From an uncultured Prevotella sp. (GTDB lineage Bacteria > Bacteroidota > Bacteroidia > Bacteroidales > Bacteroidaceae): a stretch of 6,184 nt of DNA. A model generated the notes under the pieces. The model ran no database searches. It was not told the origin of the DNA and saw only the letters and a list, made by a program, of their open reading frames with translations. Where the stretch lies: NCBI GenBank assembly GCA_905210845.1, contig CAJLYG010000185.1, positions 1 to 6,184 on the forward strand, given 5' to 3'. The position numbers were made by a program, and so were the translations under genes. This document shows, piece by piece, positions 1 to 5,819 of the stretch (the first letter of the stretch is position 1; each line of letters begins with the position of its first letter).

Positions 1-54
1 CTATATATATGCCTGTCACGCAGGAGGTCACGAGTCCGAATCTCGTACGCACCG
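1..54 (+). tRNA. tRNA-Asp (anticodon GTC), 3' part only
   Basis: The sequence folds as the 3' two thirds of a tRNA. The anticodon loop CTGTCAC (13-19) carries GTC at 15-17, followed by a 3' anticodon stem GCAGG (20-24), a five-base variable loop AGGTC (25-29), and a T arm ACGAG / TCCGAAT / CTCGT (30-46). The acceptor 3' strand ACGCACC spans 47-53 and G54 is the discriminator; CCA is not encoded. The acceptor 5' strand and most of the D arm lie outside the window or are absent. Three oddities are visible. The 5' side of the anticodon stem (TATGC, 8-12) gives one A·G mismatch and one U·G pair. The T loop has C where the nearly universal second U (position 55) is expected. The bases before the stem are a simple TATATATA run. 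It may be a working tRNA cut by the window edge, or a 3' remnant. Confidence 0.75.
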
Positions 55-56
55 CA

Positions 57-85
57 AGAGTCCTTCTTTCAAGAGGGACTTTTTT
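57..85 (+). terminator. Intrinsic terminator after the tRNA
   Basis: A stem formed by 57-66 and 73-82 (core AGTCC with GGACT, plus a U·G pair and A-U pairs) encloses a loop of about six bases and runs into six T residues (80-85), then A and four more T. It begins two bases after the tRNA discriminator base, so it is the expected end of the tRNA transcript. Confidence 0.85.
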
Positions 86-144
86 ATTTTCTCCTTTCTG
101 AAATATTTCTACATTCGGAGCATTCGCGTCAGTACGGTTGCAAG

Positions 145-276
145 AGATGACTTTTTGTGTTGTGTGAGGTGACCTTTTGCGACCTTGGAGATGACCTATT
201 AGGAATCAATAGATGACCTATTGCAGGCTTGCAGATGGCCTATTAAAAAATCGGAGATAAGCCACTGATTATAAGT
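145..276. repeat. Degenerate 22-bp tandem repeat array, six units
   Basis: A 13-base core close to AGATGACCTATTG starts at 145, 167, 189, 211, 233 and 255, so the period is exactly 22 bases six times. The nine bases between cores are unrelated. Unit 4 (211) matches the consensus; units 1, 2, 3 and 5 differ from it at one or two positions, and unit 6 (255) at about four. A further partial copy, AGTGACCTAT at 274-283, is out of phase. The core at 211 also sits in a perfect inverted repeat, CAATAG / CTATTG (207-223). A 22-base period cannot keep a reading frame, so the array is non-coding. It lies between the tRNA terminator and the gdhA terminator, and the last unit forms part of the latter hairpin. 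Two helical turns per unit would place the cores on nearly one face of DNA, which is compatible with a protein-binding array, but no function is shown. Confidence 0.8.
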
Positions 277-297
277 GACCTATCTCCGCGTATTTTT
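245..297. terminator. Bidirectional terminator downstream of gdhA
   Basis: CGGAGATA (252-259) pairs perfectly with TATCTCCG (281-288). An inner CACT / AGTG helix (263-266 with 274-277) stacks on it across a few mismatches. On the left lie six A residues (245-250), which read as a T tract for minus-strand transcripts; on the right lie five T residues (293-297) for plus-strand transcripts. The hairpin starts 33 bases beyond the gdhA stop codon, so its main role is inferred to be ending the gdhA mRNA. Confidence 0.8.
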
Positions 298-321
298 GTT
301 ATGATGATACGATGTAGTCCC

Positions 322-1656
322 TTAGACAATGCCCTGTGCCATCATGGCTTTCGCCACTTTCAGGAAACCTGCTACGTTGGCTCCCTTGACATAGTTGATG
401 TAGCCATCTGCCTGCGTTCCATACTTGACGCAGTTGTCATGGATGTTGTTCATGATGGCATGCAGTTTCTCATCCACTTCCTCCCGGCTCCATTTCAGCC
501 GTTCAGAGTTCTGTGTCATCTCCAGTCCTGATACGGCAACGCCCCCGGCATTGGATGCCTTTCCTGGGCAATACAGGATCTTCGCTTCCTGGAAGATCTG
601 CACGGCTTCAGGCGTTGATGGCATGTTAGCGCCCTCGCTCACCGCGATCACGCCGTTCTTGACCAGTGTGGCTGCAGCCTCACTGTCGATCTCGTTCTGT
701 GTCGCACACGGAGAGGCGATGTCGGCCTTCTCAAACCAAGGCTTGGCGCCAGCAACATACTTCACTCCGTATTTCTCAGCATATTCCTTGATGCGTCCAC
801 GCTCTACGTTCTTGAGTTCCATGATGTAGGCGAGTTTCTCCTCGTCAATGCCGTCTGGGTCGTAGATATAGCCATCGGAATCAGAGCAGGTGACTGGTTT
901 GGCTCCTAATTGAATCAGCTTTTCAATGGTGTACTGTGCCACATTTCCAGCACCGGACACCAATACTGTCTTCCCCTTGATGTCAATGTCGCGGGTCTTG
1001 AGCATGTTCTCCAAGAAATAGACATTGCCATAGCCTGTTGCCTCCGGGCGGATCAGGGAGCCTCCGAACTCCTGCCCCTTCCCAGTCAGGATTCCCTGGA
1101 ATTGGTGGGTCAGCTTCTTGTACATGCCGAACATATATCCGACTTCACGCCCACCTACGCCGATGTCGCCCGCCGGTACATCCTCGTCTGGCCCAATGTG
1201 GCGATAGAGCTCCAGCATGAAGGCCTGGCAGAAGCGCATTACTTCTTGGTTGCTCTTCCCGCGTGGAGAAAAGTCGGAGCCACCTTTGGCACCACCCATG
1301 GGCAATGTGGTCAGTGAATTCTTGAAAGTTTGCTCGAAAGCAAGGAATTTCAGGATCGACTCGTTGACAGAAGCATGGAAACGGATTCCACCCTTGTAAG
1401 GACCAATCGCGTTGTTGTGCTGAACACGAAACCCCATGTTCGTCTGTACATTCCCCTTGTCATCGAACCAGTTGACGCGGAATTTGACGATGCGGTCGGG
1501 AATACAAAGGCGCTCGATCAGGTTGGTCCTTTCAAATTCAGGGTGCTTGTTGTACTCTTCCTCAATGGTTCCTAAGACCTGACTCACAGCCTGGATGTAT
1601 TCCGGCTCGTGGGGGAACTTCTGTTGGAGTCTCTCTACAATTTCATTTGCTCTCAT
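322..1656 (-). CDS. gdhA: Glutamate dehydrogenase, hexameric NAD(P)-dependent type
   Basis: The product is a cytosolic enzyme that interconverts 2-oxoglutarate plus ammonium and glutamate, a main ammonium assimilation route in Bacteroidales. At 444 residues it has the usual length of small hexameric enzymes (E. coli GdhA is 447). Visible motifs are the substrate region GPYKGGIRFH (85-94, Lys88), the segment MGGAKGG (120-126) with catalytic Lys124, PAGDIGVGGREVG (161-173) with Asp164, and the dinucleotide-binding GAGNVA (235-240) of the C-terminal Rossmann domain. The segment after the second strand (SDSDG, 258-262) resembles that of NADP-type enzymes, but Bacteroidales carry paralogues with different cofactor use, so cofactor preference is not settled. 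The ATG start is preceded by an A-rich stretch rather than a clear Shine-Dalgarno site, as is common in Bacteroidota. It has its own promoter (1777-1811) and a terminator on each side, so it is probably monocistronic. No damage is seen. Confidence 0.96.
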   Translation of the reverse strand: MRANEIVERLQQKFPHEPEYIQAVSQVLGTIEEEYNKHPEFERTNLIERLCIPDRIVKFRVNWFDDKGNVQTNMGFRVQHNNAIGPYKGGIRFHASVNESILKFLAFEQTFKNSLTTLPMGGAKGGSDFSPRGKSNQEVMRFCQAFMLELYRHIGPDEDVPAGDIGVGGREVGYMFGMYKKLTHQFQGILTGKGQEFGGSLIRPEATGYGNVYFLENMLKTRDIDIKGKTVLVSGAGNVAQYTIEKLIQLGAKPVTCSDSDGYIYDPDGIDEEKLAYIMELKNVERGRIKEYAEKYGVKYVAGAKPWFEKADIASPCATQNEIDSEAAATLVKNGVIAVSEGANMPSTPEAVQIFQEAKILYCPGKASNAGGVAVSGLEMTQNSERLKWSREEVDEKLHAIMNNIHDNCVKYGTQADGYINYVKGANVAGFLKVAKAMMAQGIV

Positions 1657-1776
1657 AATCTTTTTTCTTTTATTGTTTGTTTACGTCGATGCCCACCATC
1701 CTTTTCCTCCCGTCGCAACGGAAAGGTGAGATCATGCTTGGGTATCATTGATTGGCTTATTTCTTGTTTGCGGTTA

Positions 1777-1811
1777 CAAAGGTAAAGAAATACTTTTAAA
1801 TACAAAACAAA
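1777..1811 (-). promoter_or_regulatory. Bacteroidota-type promoter of gdhA
   Basis: On the minus strand the -7 box TACCTTTG (1784-1777) matches the Bacteroidota consensus TAnnTTTG. TTTG elements upstream at 1806-1803 (spacer 18) and 1811-1808 (spacer 23) are candidates for the -33 box; neither has the 19-21 spacing usually quoted. Transcription would start near 1770, leaving an untranslated leader of about 115 nt before gdhA. The leader contains a short inverted repeat, CCGT / ACGG around TGCG, and a possible 21-codon ORF (1735-1670). The box positions are read directly; promoter use is inferred. Confidence 0.6.
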
Positions 1812-1881
1812 ATGACAGTCTTTTTGATGAAAAAGTTGAAAAAAGAAACTTTATGTAAGAATATACGAGATTATTGCGTAC

Positions 1882-1916
1882 AAAAAAAGATGAAGGTTAT
1901 TGTCCCTCCATCTTTT
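1882..1916 (-). terminator. Intrinsic terminator overlapping the end of the helicase gene
   Basis: On the minus strand GATGGAGG (1912-1905) pairs with CCTTCATC (1896-1889) through eight pairs, one of them G·U, around an eight-base loop. Seven T residues follow (1888-1882). Four extra A-U pairs (1916-1913 with 1888-1885) can lengthen the stem. The 5' arm lies in the last codons of the helicase gene and the loop holds its stop codon (1899-1897). It should end the lon-tgt-permease-helicase transcript and separate it from gdhA. Confidence 0.85.
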
Positions 1917-3267
1917 CTTGATGAATATTCTTTCTTCGTCGGGGCTTATGGGATGTCTTTTTCCCAGGTGCGTCTTGATGTGCTTGAGGCGTGTTTGCTT
2001 TCACCTCTTTCTTGCTATTAGGCGAACCAGTGGTCGGCTTATTGCCTTTTTTCTGACTGCGCCCATGCTGGTGCCTGTTGCCCCTTTTGCCACCTTTCTT
2101 GCCCTTCTTGACGGTTTTGTATTCCGGTCCTTCTCCTAATCCTTGGGGCAAGGGATTCTTCGTGATGGTCTTATCGAGGAATCTTTCTATCTGTTGGAAG
2201 CGGTAGATGTCTTCCTCGTTGACGAAGGTGATGGCGACACCGTCTTTGTCAGCCCTTGCGGTACGCCCGATTCTGTGGACATAGTCTTCGGCATCGTGTG
2301 GCACGTCGTAGTTGATGACAACGGCAATATCGTCAATATCGATGCCTCGTGAGAGAATGTCGGTCGCGACTAAGACGTCCAACATCCCACCCTTAAACTT
2401 GAACATCACGTCATCTCGTTCTGCCTGGGTCAGGTCGGAGTGCATCTCACCACTTTTAATGTGCATGCGCACGAGAGCCCGGTTGATGTCTTTTACCTTT
2501 TGCTTCTTTCCTGAGAAGATGATCACTCGGTGCAAGTCGTTATTCTTGAACATGTCCTTCATGATCCCTAATTTCTGGGGTTCATAGCAGACATAAGCAC
2601 TTTGCTGGATCCGCTCAGCCGGTTTGCTGACGGCAAGCTTGATCTCAACTGGGTCTTTCAGCAGTGTTTTAGCCAATTCCTCTATCTTCTTGGGCATTGT
2701 AGCCGAGAACATAATTGTCTGGCATGTATCCGGTAGTTTCTTGGCAATGGTGAGGATGTCCTCGGAGAAGCCCATGTCAAGCATGCGGTCGGCTTCGTCC
2801 AGGACGAAGAAGGAGACCTTGCTGATATCTACATTCCCTAAGCTCAGGTGCGAGATAAACCTGCCCGGTGTGGCAATGACCACGTCTGCCCCGAGCTTCA
2901 GGGCGTTGATCTCTTGGTCATAGCGGTTTCCGTCGTTGCCTCCGTACACTGCCACGCTACTTACTCCGTTCAGGTAATACCCGAATCCCTGCATGGCCTG
3001 GTCAATTTGCTGTGCCAGTTCCCGTGTCGGAGACATGATAATACAGTTGATCGCATCGTCGGGGAACCCTCCGTCGTCGAGCATAGACAGGATTGGCAGG
3101 AGGTAAGCCGCGGTCTTTCCCGTGCCTGTCTGGGCGATACCCAAAAGATCGCGCCTGTTCAGTATCTCCGGGATACATTTCTCCTGGACGGGCGTGCACT
3201 CATCAAAGTGCATGTCATAAAGCGCGTCCAGTACGTTATCGTTTAAATTTAATTCATCAAAATACAT
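1897..3267 (-). CDS. DEAD-box ATP-dependent RNA helicase, RhlE-like
   Basis: The product is an ATP-dependent RNA-unwinding enzyme of the DEAD-box family, expected to act in the cytoplasm on structured RNA in ribosome assembly or RNA decay. All core motifs are present: Q motif with Gln28 (TPVQEKCIP, 25-33), motif I AQTGTGKT (45-52), Ia PTRELAQQ (80-87), GG (109-110), Ib TPGR (133-136), II DEAD (157-160), III SAT (188-190), IV VIIFSGK (248-254), V ATDILSRGIDI (301-311) and VI HRIGRTAR (331-338). After about residue 380 comes a low-complexity tail of about 75 residues rich in Lys, Arg, Gly, Asn and His, typical of RhlE-type proteins and probably an RNA-binding extension. The start MYFDELNLND is the usual N-terminus of the subfamily and no strong Shine-Dalgarno site is seen. 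It lies 47 bp downstream of the permease gene and is the last gene of the inferred operon. RhlE-like is the best fit; DeaD/CsdA is less likely because the long CsdA C-terminal domains are missing. Confidence 0.93.
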   Translation of the reverse strand: MYFDELNLNDNVLDALYDMHFDECTPVQEKCIPEILNRRDLLGIAQTGTGKTAAYLLPILSMLDDGGFPDDAINCIIMSPTRELAQQIDQAMQGFGYYLNGVSSVAVYGGNDGNRYDQEINALKLGADVVIATPGRFISHLSLGNVDISKVSFFVLDEADRMLDMGFSEDILTIAKKLPDTCQTIMFSATMPKKIEELAKTLLKDPVEIKLAVSKPAERIQQSAYVCYEPQKLGIMKDMFKNNDLHRVIIFSGKKQKVKDINRALVRMHIKSGEMHSDLTQAERDDVMFKFKGGMLDVLVATDILSRGIDIDDIAVVINYDVPHDAEDYVHRIGRTARADKDGVAITFVNEEDIYRFQQIERFLDKTITKNPLPQGLGEGPEYKTVKKGKKGGKRGNRHQHGRSQKKGNKPTTGSPNSKKEVKANTPQAHQDAPGKKTSHKPRRRKNIHQEKMEGQ

Positions 3268-3314
3268 TCAATCTTTTACCTTTATTAGTGAAGTCCCAGT
3301 GGGACATATAATGA

Positions 3315-4628
3315 TTAATTGGGTGCTTGCCGGTAGCAGAAATAGGCGATGATGGCAAAGAGGATGTTGGGCATCCACGCTGCTAACATGGGTGGGAAGC
3401 TGGCATTGATGGCGAAGGTGGCGGAGATCGTCTGGAGCATGATATAGGTGAAGCTCAATGCCAGTCCAATTCCTAAATAGAGTCCCATTCCGCCCTTTCT
3501 TTTCCGTGAGGATAGGGAGGCTCCGATGATGGTCAGGATGAAAGAGGCAAACGATGAGGCGATGCGTTTGTGGTATTCCACCTGATATTGCACGACATTC
3601 CCGCTTCCTCGGTTGATCTGTTTGGAAATATAGTCCTTGAGCTGTGGACTCGTAAAGGTCTCTTGCTGTCCCTTCGAGTATACGAGATCAGTAGGTTCCA
3701 TCTGTATCACCGTGTCTTTTTCCACGCCACTGGTGATATGTTCGCGCAATCCCTCTAAGTGCCGGATCTTCCAGTTGCGGGCTTTCCAATGATATTTCGA
3801 GTCGGAAATGGTGTCGTATTGGATCTCATTTGCCGTCATGTGGTCAATCAATTTCTTGTTTTGAAACTTGTCGAGGCAGAAGCCATACCCCCTTTTCGAA
3901 TTATTGTCGTAATGTTGGATATAGGCGATAACCCCTTTGTCCACCTGTAGTTGGACATTATCGGCTGCCGTATTCTTCTTCTTGTTCTTATATATCGTCT
4001 CGAAATTTTGCCGGATGACCGTTCCGTGTGGTATCACGTAGGCACTTAGGTAATAGGAGAGCAAGGCGATAAGCACGCAAGAAAACATATAGGGACGTAG
4101 GAGCCGTTTGAACGATACGCCAGAGGACAGCATGGCAATAATCTCCGAATTGCCTGCCAACTTTGACGTGAAGAAGATGACGGCAATGAAAACGAACAAC
4201 GCGCTGAATAGGTTGGCCAGATAAGGGATGAAGTTCATGTAGTAATCGAATACGATCGCCTTGAGTGGCGCATGGTATTGTGCGAACTTCGAGAGGTTCT
4301 CATTGACGTCAAAGACAATGGAGATGGACATGATGAGGATGATGGAGAAGAGATAGGTCCCGATAAACTTCTTGATGATATACCAGTCGAGTTTATGGAA
4401 ATATCTGAATGGGTTCAGGTATTTCATCCATCTCATCTGATGGCCGCACCATCTCAAGGCTTTCCGCAGCCAACCCGTATGGCGATAAATCCAATGGAAA
4501 AAGCGTCGCAGCCATGCGGTGTGCCTGTATATCCAATGGAAAAAGCGATGTAGCCACTTAGGATGTTGACTGATCCACCGTGCTACTTTCAGTCGCTTAT
4601 GATGTTTCCTAATCTTACTGTATTCCAT
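3315..4628 (-). CDS. LptF/LptG (YjgP/YjgQ) family permease with unusual Trp-heptad N-terminal extension
   Basis: The product is an inner-membrane subunit of the LptB2FG-type transporter that extracts lipopolysaccharide and passes it to the periplasmic bridge. From about residue 80 (LDWYIIKKFIGTYLFSIIL) it has the family layout: three N-terminal membrane segments (about 84-107, 133-155, 179-200), a periplasmic domain (about 201-350), and three C-terminal membrane segments (about 354-372, 381-402, 411-432). The SGVSFKRLLRPY segment (169-180), between membrane segments 2 and 3, is typical of the family. Whether it plays the LptF or the LptG part cannot be decided here. The total of 437 residues exceeds the roughly 360 expected, because residues 1-79 are an extra basic region with Trp at 18, 25, 32, 39, 46, 53, 60 and 67. 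Met65 or Met68 could give a family-length protein, but the codon pattern argues that the extension is translated. It lies 39 bp downstream of tgt and 47 bp upstream of the helicase gene. Confidence 0.9.
   Translation of the reverse strand: MEYSKIRKHHKRLKVARWISQHPKWLHRFFHWIYRHTAWLRRFFHWIYRHTGWLRKALRWCGHQMRWMKYLNPFRYFHKLDWYIIKKFIGTYLFSIILIMSISIVFDVNENLSKFAQYHAPLKAIVFDYYMNFIPYLANLFSALFVFIAVIFFTSKLAGNSEIIAMLSSGVSFKRLLRPYMFSCVLIALLSYYLSAYVIPHGTVIRQNFETIYKNKKKNTAADNVQLQVDKGVIAYIQHYDNNSKRGYGFCLDKFQNKKLIDHMTANEIQYDTISDSKYHWKARNWKIRHLEGLREHITSGVEKDTVIQMEPTDLVYSKGQQETFTSPQLKDYISKQINRGSGNVVQYQVEYHKRIASSFASFILTIIGASLSSRKRKGGMGLYLGIGLALSFTYIMLQTISATFAINASFPPMLAAWMPNILFAIIAYFCYRQAPN
4473..4556 (-). repeat. 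Tandem 42-bp coding duplication in the permease N-terminal extension
   Basis: Two adjacent 42-base units, 4515-4556 and 4473-4514, encode WLHRFFHWIYRHTA (residues 25-38) and WLRRFFHWIYRHTG (39-52). They share an exact 17-base block (4531-4547 and 4489-4505). Across the nine residues FFHWIYRHT, four codons are identical and the other five (Ile, Tyr, Arg, His, Thr) all differ without changing the amino acid. Weaker protein-level copies flank the pair: RWISQHP before it and WLRKALRW after it. The duplication is therefore not recent, and the protein sequence appears to have been conserved while the DNA drifted. Confidence 0.85.
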
Positions 4629-4667
4629 TCCAAATTCTAATTATCTGTGTCCATTCCCCTCATCCGG

Positions 4668-5795
4668 TTAAATTCTCCTGCCTAGCTGATCGATGATGGA
4701 GGCCTTCCATTTTACGAAATCCCCTTGTTCGATGTGCTGCCTGGCATCCGTCATTAAGCGCAAGTAGAATGCTAAGTTATGGATGCTTGCAATTTGCATG
4801 GCCAAGAGTTCTTGCGCCTTGAACAGATGGTGCAGGTAGGCCTTGCTGTACACGCGATCGGTCTCGCATCCGTCTGGGTCGATGGGCGTAAAGTCCATCT
4901 CCCATTTCTTATTCCGCATGTTCATGGTTCCCTCGTACGTGAACAACTGTGCATTGCGCCCGTTGCGCGTAGGCATGACACAGTCGAACATGTCAACACC
5001 CCGCTCGATGGCTTCGAGTATGTTCTGAGGCGTTCCGACGCCCATGAGGTAGCGGGGTCTGTCTTGAGGCAGGATCTCGTTCACCACTTCAATCATCTCG
5101 TACATTACTTCCGTCGGTTCTCCTACGGCCAGTCCTCCGATCGCATTGCCATCTGCACCCTTGTCGGCTACGTACTTGGCGGCTTCTTGTCTGAGGTCCT
5201 TATAGGTGCATCCCTGTACAATGGGGAAGAGGCTTTGGCGATAGCCATAGAGCGGTTCCGTTTCGTTGAAATGCTTGATGCAACGGTCGAGCCACCGTTG
5301 GGTGAGCCCTAAGCTCTTCTTGGCATAGGCATAGTCGCTTTTGCCCGGAGGGCATTCGTCGAAAGCCATCATGATGTCCGCCCCGATGATGCGTTCTGTG
5401 TCCATCACGTTCTCGGGGGTGAAGAAATGCTTTGAGCCGTCGATATGCGAGCGGAACTCGCATCCTTCTTCCCTCAGCTTCCTGATCCCCGTCAAAGAGA
5501 ACACCTGGAAACCACCAGAATCAGTGAGGATCGGGCGCTCCCATCCATTGAACCCGTGGAGTCCTCCTGCAGCCCGCAGGACTTCCAGTCCCGGTCTGAG
5601 ATACAGGTGATAGGTATTGCCTAAGATGATTTGGGCCTTGATCTGTTCCCGGAGTTCTTGAAAGTGCACTCCCTTTACGCTCCCGCATGTCCCCACCGGC
5701 ATGAAGATCGGTGTCTTGATGCAGCCATGGTCGGTCGTGATCAGACCTGTACGTGCATCGGATGCGTCGTCGGTATGTTGTATTTCAAATGTCAT
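4668..5795 (-). CDS. tgt: Queuine tRNA-ribosyltransferase (tRNA-guanine transglycosylase)
   Basis: The enzyme swaps guanine 34 in the anticodon of tRNAs for Asp, Asn, His and Tyr for a queuosine precursor base. It has 375 residues, the family's usual bacterial length. Visible motifs are MPVGTCGSVKGV (32-43), TDSGGFQVFSL (91-101) with Asp92, the substrate-pocket region MMAFDECPP (142-150), GGLAVGEP (220-227), YLMGVGTP (249-256), and GVDMFDCVMPTRNGRNAQLFT (266-286) with the nucleophile Asp271. The zinc site is atypical. Where the family has CxCxxC before a YSRAYLHHL-like segment, this protein reads DGCETDRVYSKAYLHHL, keeping only Cys310; the distal His339 (SIHNLAFY) is kept. The start ATG has an AGGA Shine-Dalgarno-like element at 5802-5799, which is unusually clear for this phylum. 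It begins 24 bp after the lon stop codon. The local tRNA-Asp(GTC) belongs to the class that Tgt modifies, but that nearness may be chance. Confidence 0.96.
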   Translation of the reverse strand: MTFEIQHTDDASDARTGLITTDHGCIKTPIFMPVGTCGSVKGVHFQELREQIKAQIILGNTYHLYLRPGLEVLRAAGGLHGFNGWERPILTDSGGFQVFSLTGIRKLREEGCEFRSHIDGSKHFFTPENVMDTERIIGADIMMAFDECPPGKSDYAYAKKSLGLTQRWLDRCIKHFNETEPLYGYRQSLFPIVQGCTYKDLRQEAAKYVADKGADGNAIGGLAVGEPTEVMYEMIEVVNEILPQDRPRYLMGVGTPQNILEAIERGVDMFDCVMPTRNGRNAQLFTYEGTMNMRNKKWEMDFTPIDPDGCETDRVYSKAYLHHLFKAQELLAMQIASIHNLAFYLRLMTDARQHIEQGDFVKWKASIIDQLGRRI

Positions 5796-5819
5796 AAATC
5801 CTGTAAATGCCCATGGGCG

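Noticed and set aside
112..128. Short direct repeat CATTCG left of the array
   Set aside because: Two six-base copies nine bases apart are within chance expectation and are not in phase with the 22-bp array.
145..276. The 22-bp array as a CRISPR array
   Set aside because: The linkers are only nine bases, the 13-base core is degenerate, and there are no spacers of normal length and no cas genes.
425..1575. Several plus-strand ORFs of 60-135 codons across the gdhA region
   Set aside because: They overlap one another and lie antisense to a fully conserved enzyme gene; they are frame shadows with no start signals or recognisable products.
1812..2021. Plus-strand ORF of 69 codons starting in the helicase-gdhA gap
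   Set aside because: It runs through the terminator and then antisense to the helicase gene. No promoter or ribosome-binding site is seen and the product resembles nothing I know.
4779..5312. Plus-strand ORF of 177 codons antisense to tgt
   Set aside because: It lies entirely inside the tgt gene on the opposite strand, with no recognisable domain, promoter or ribosome-binding site.
5809..5818. Perfect 10-bp palindrome GCCCATGGGC between lon and tgt as an operator or terminator
   Set aside because: Folded, it gives only a three-pair stem, no T tract follows, and a 10-base palindrome in a GC-balanced gap can occur by chance. The ATG inside it opens an out-of-frame ORF of only nine codons.
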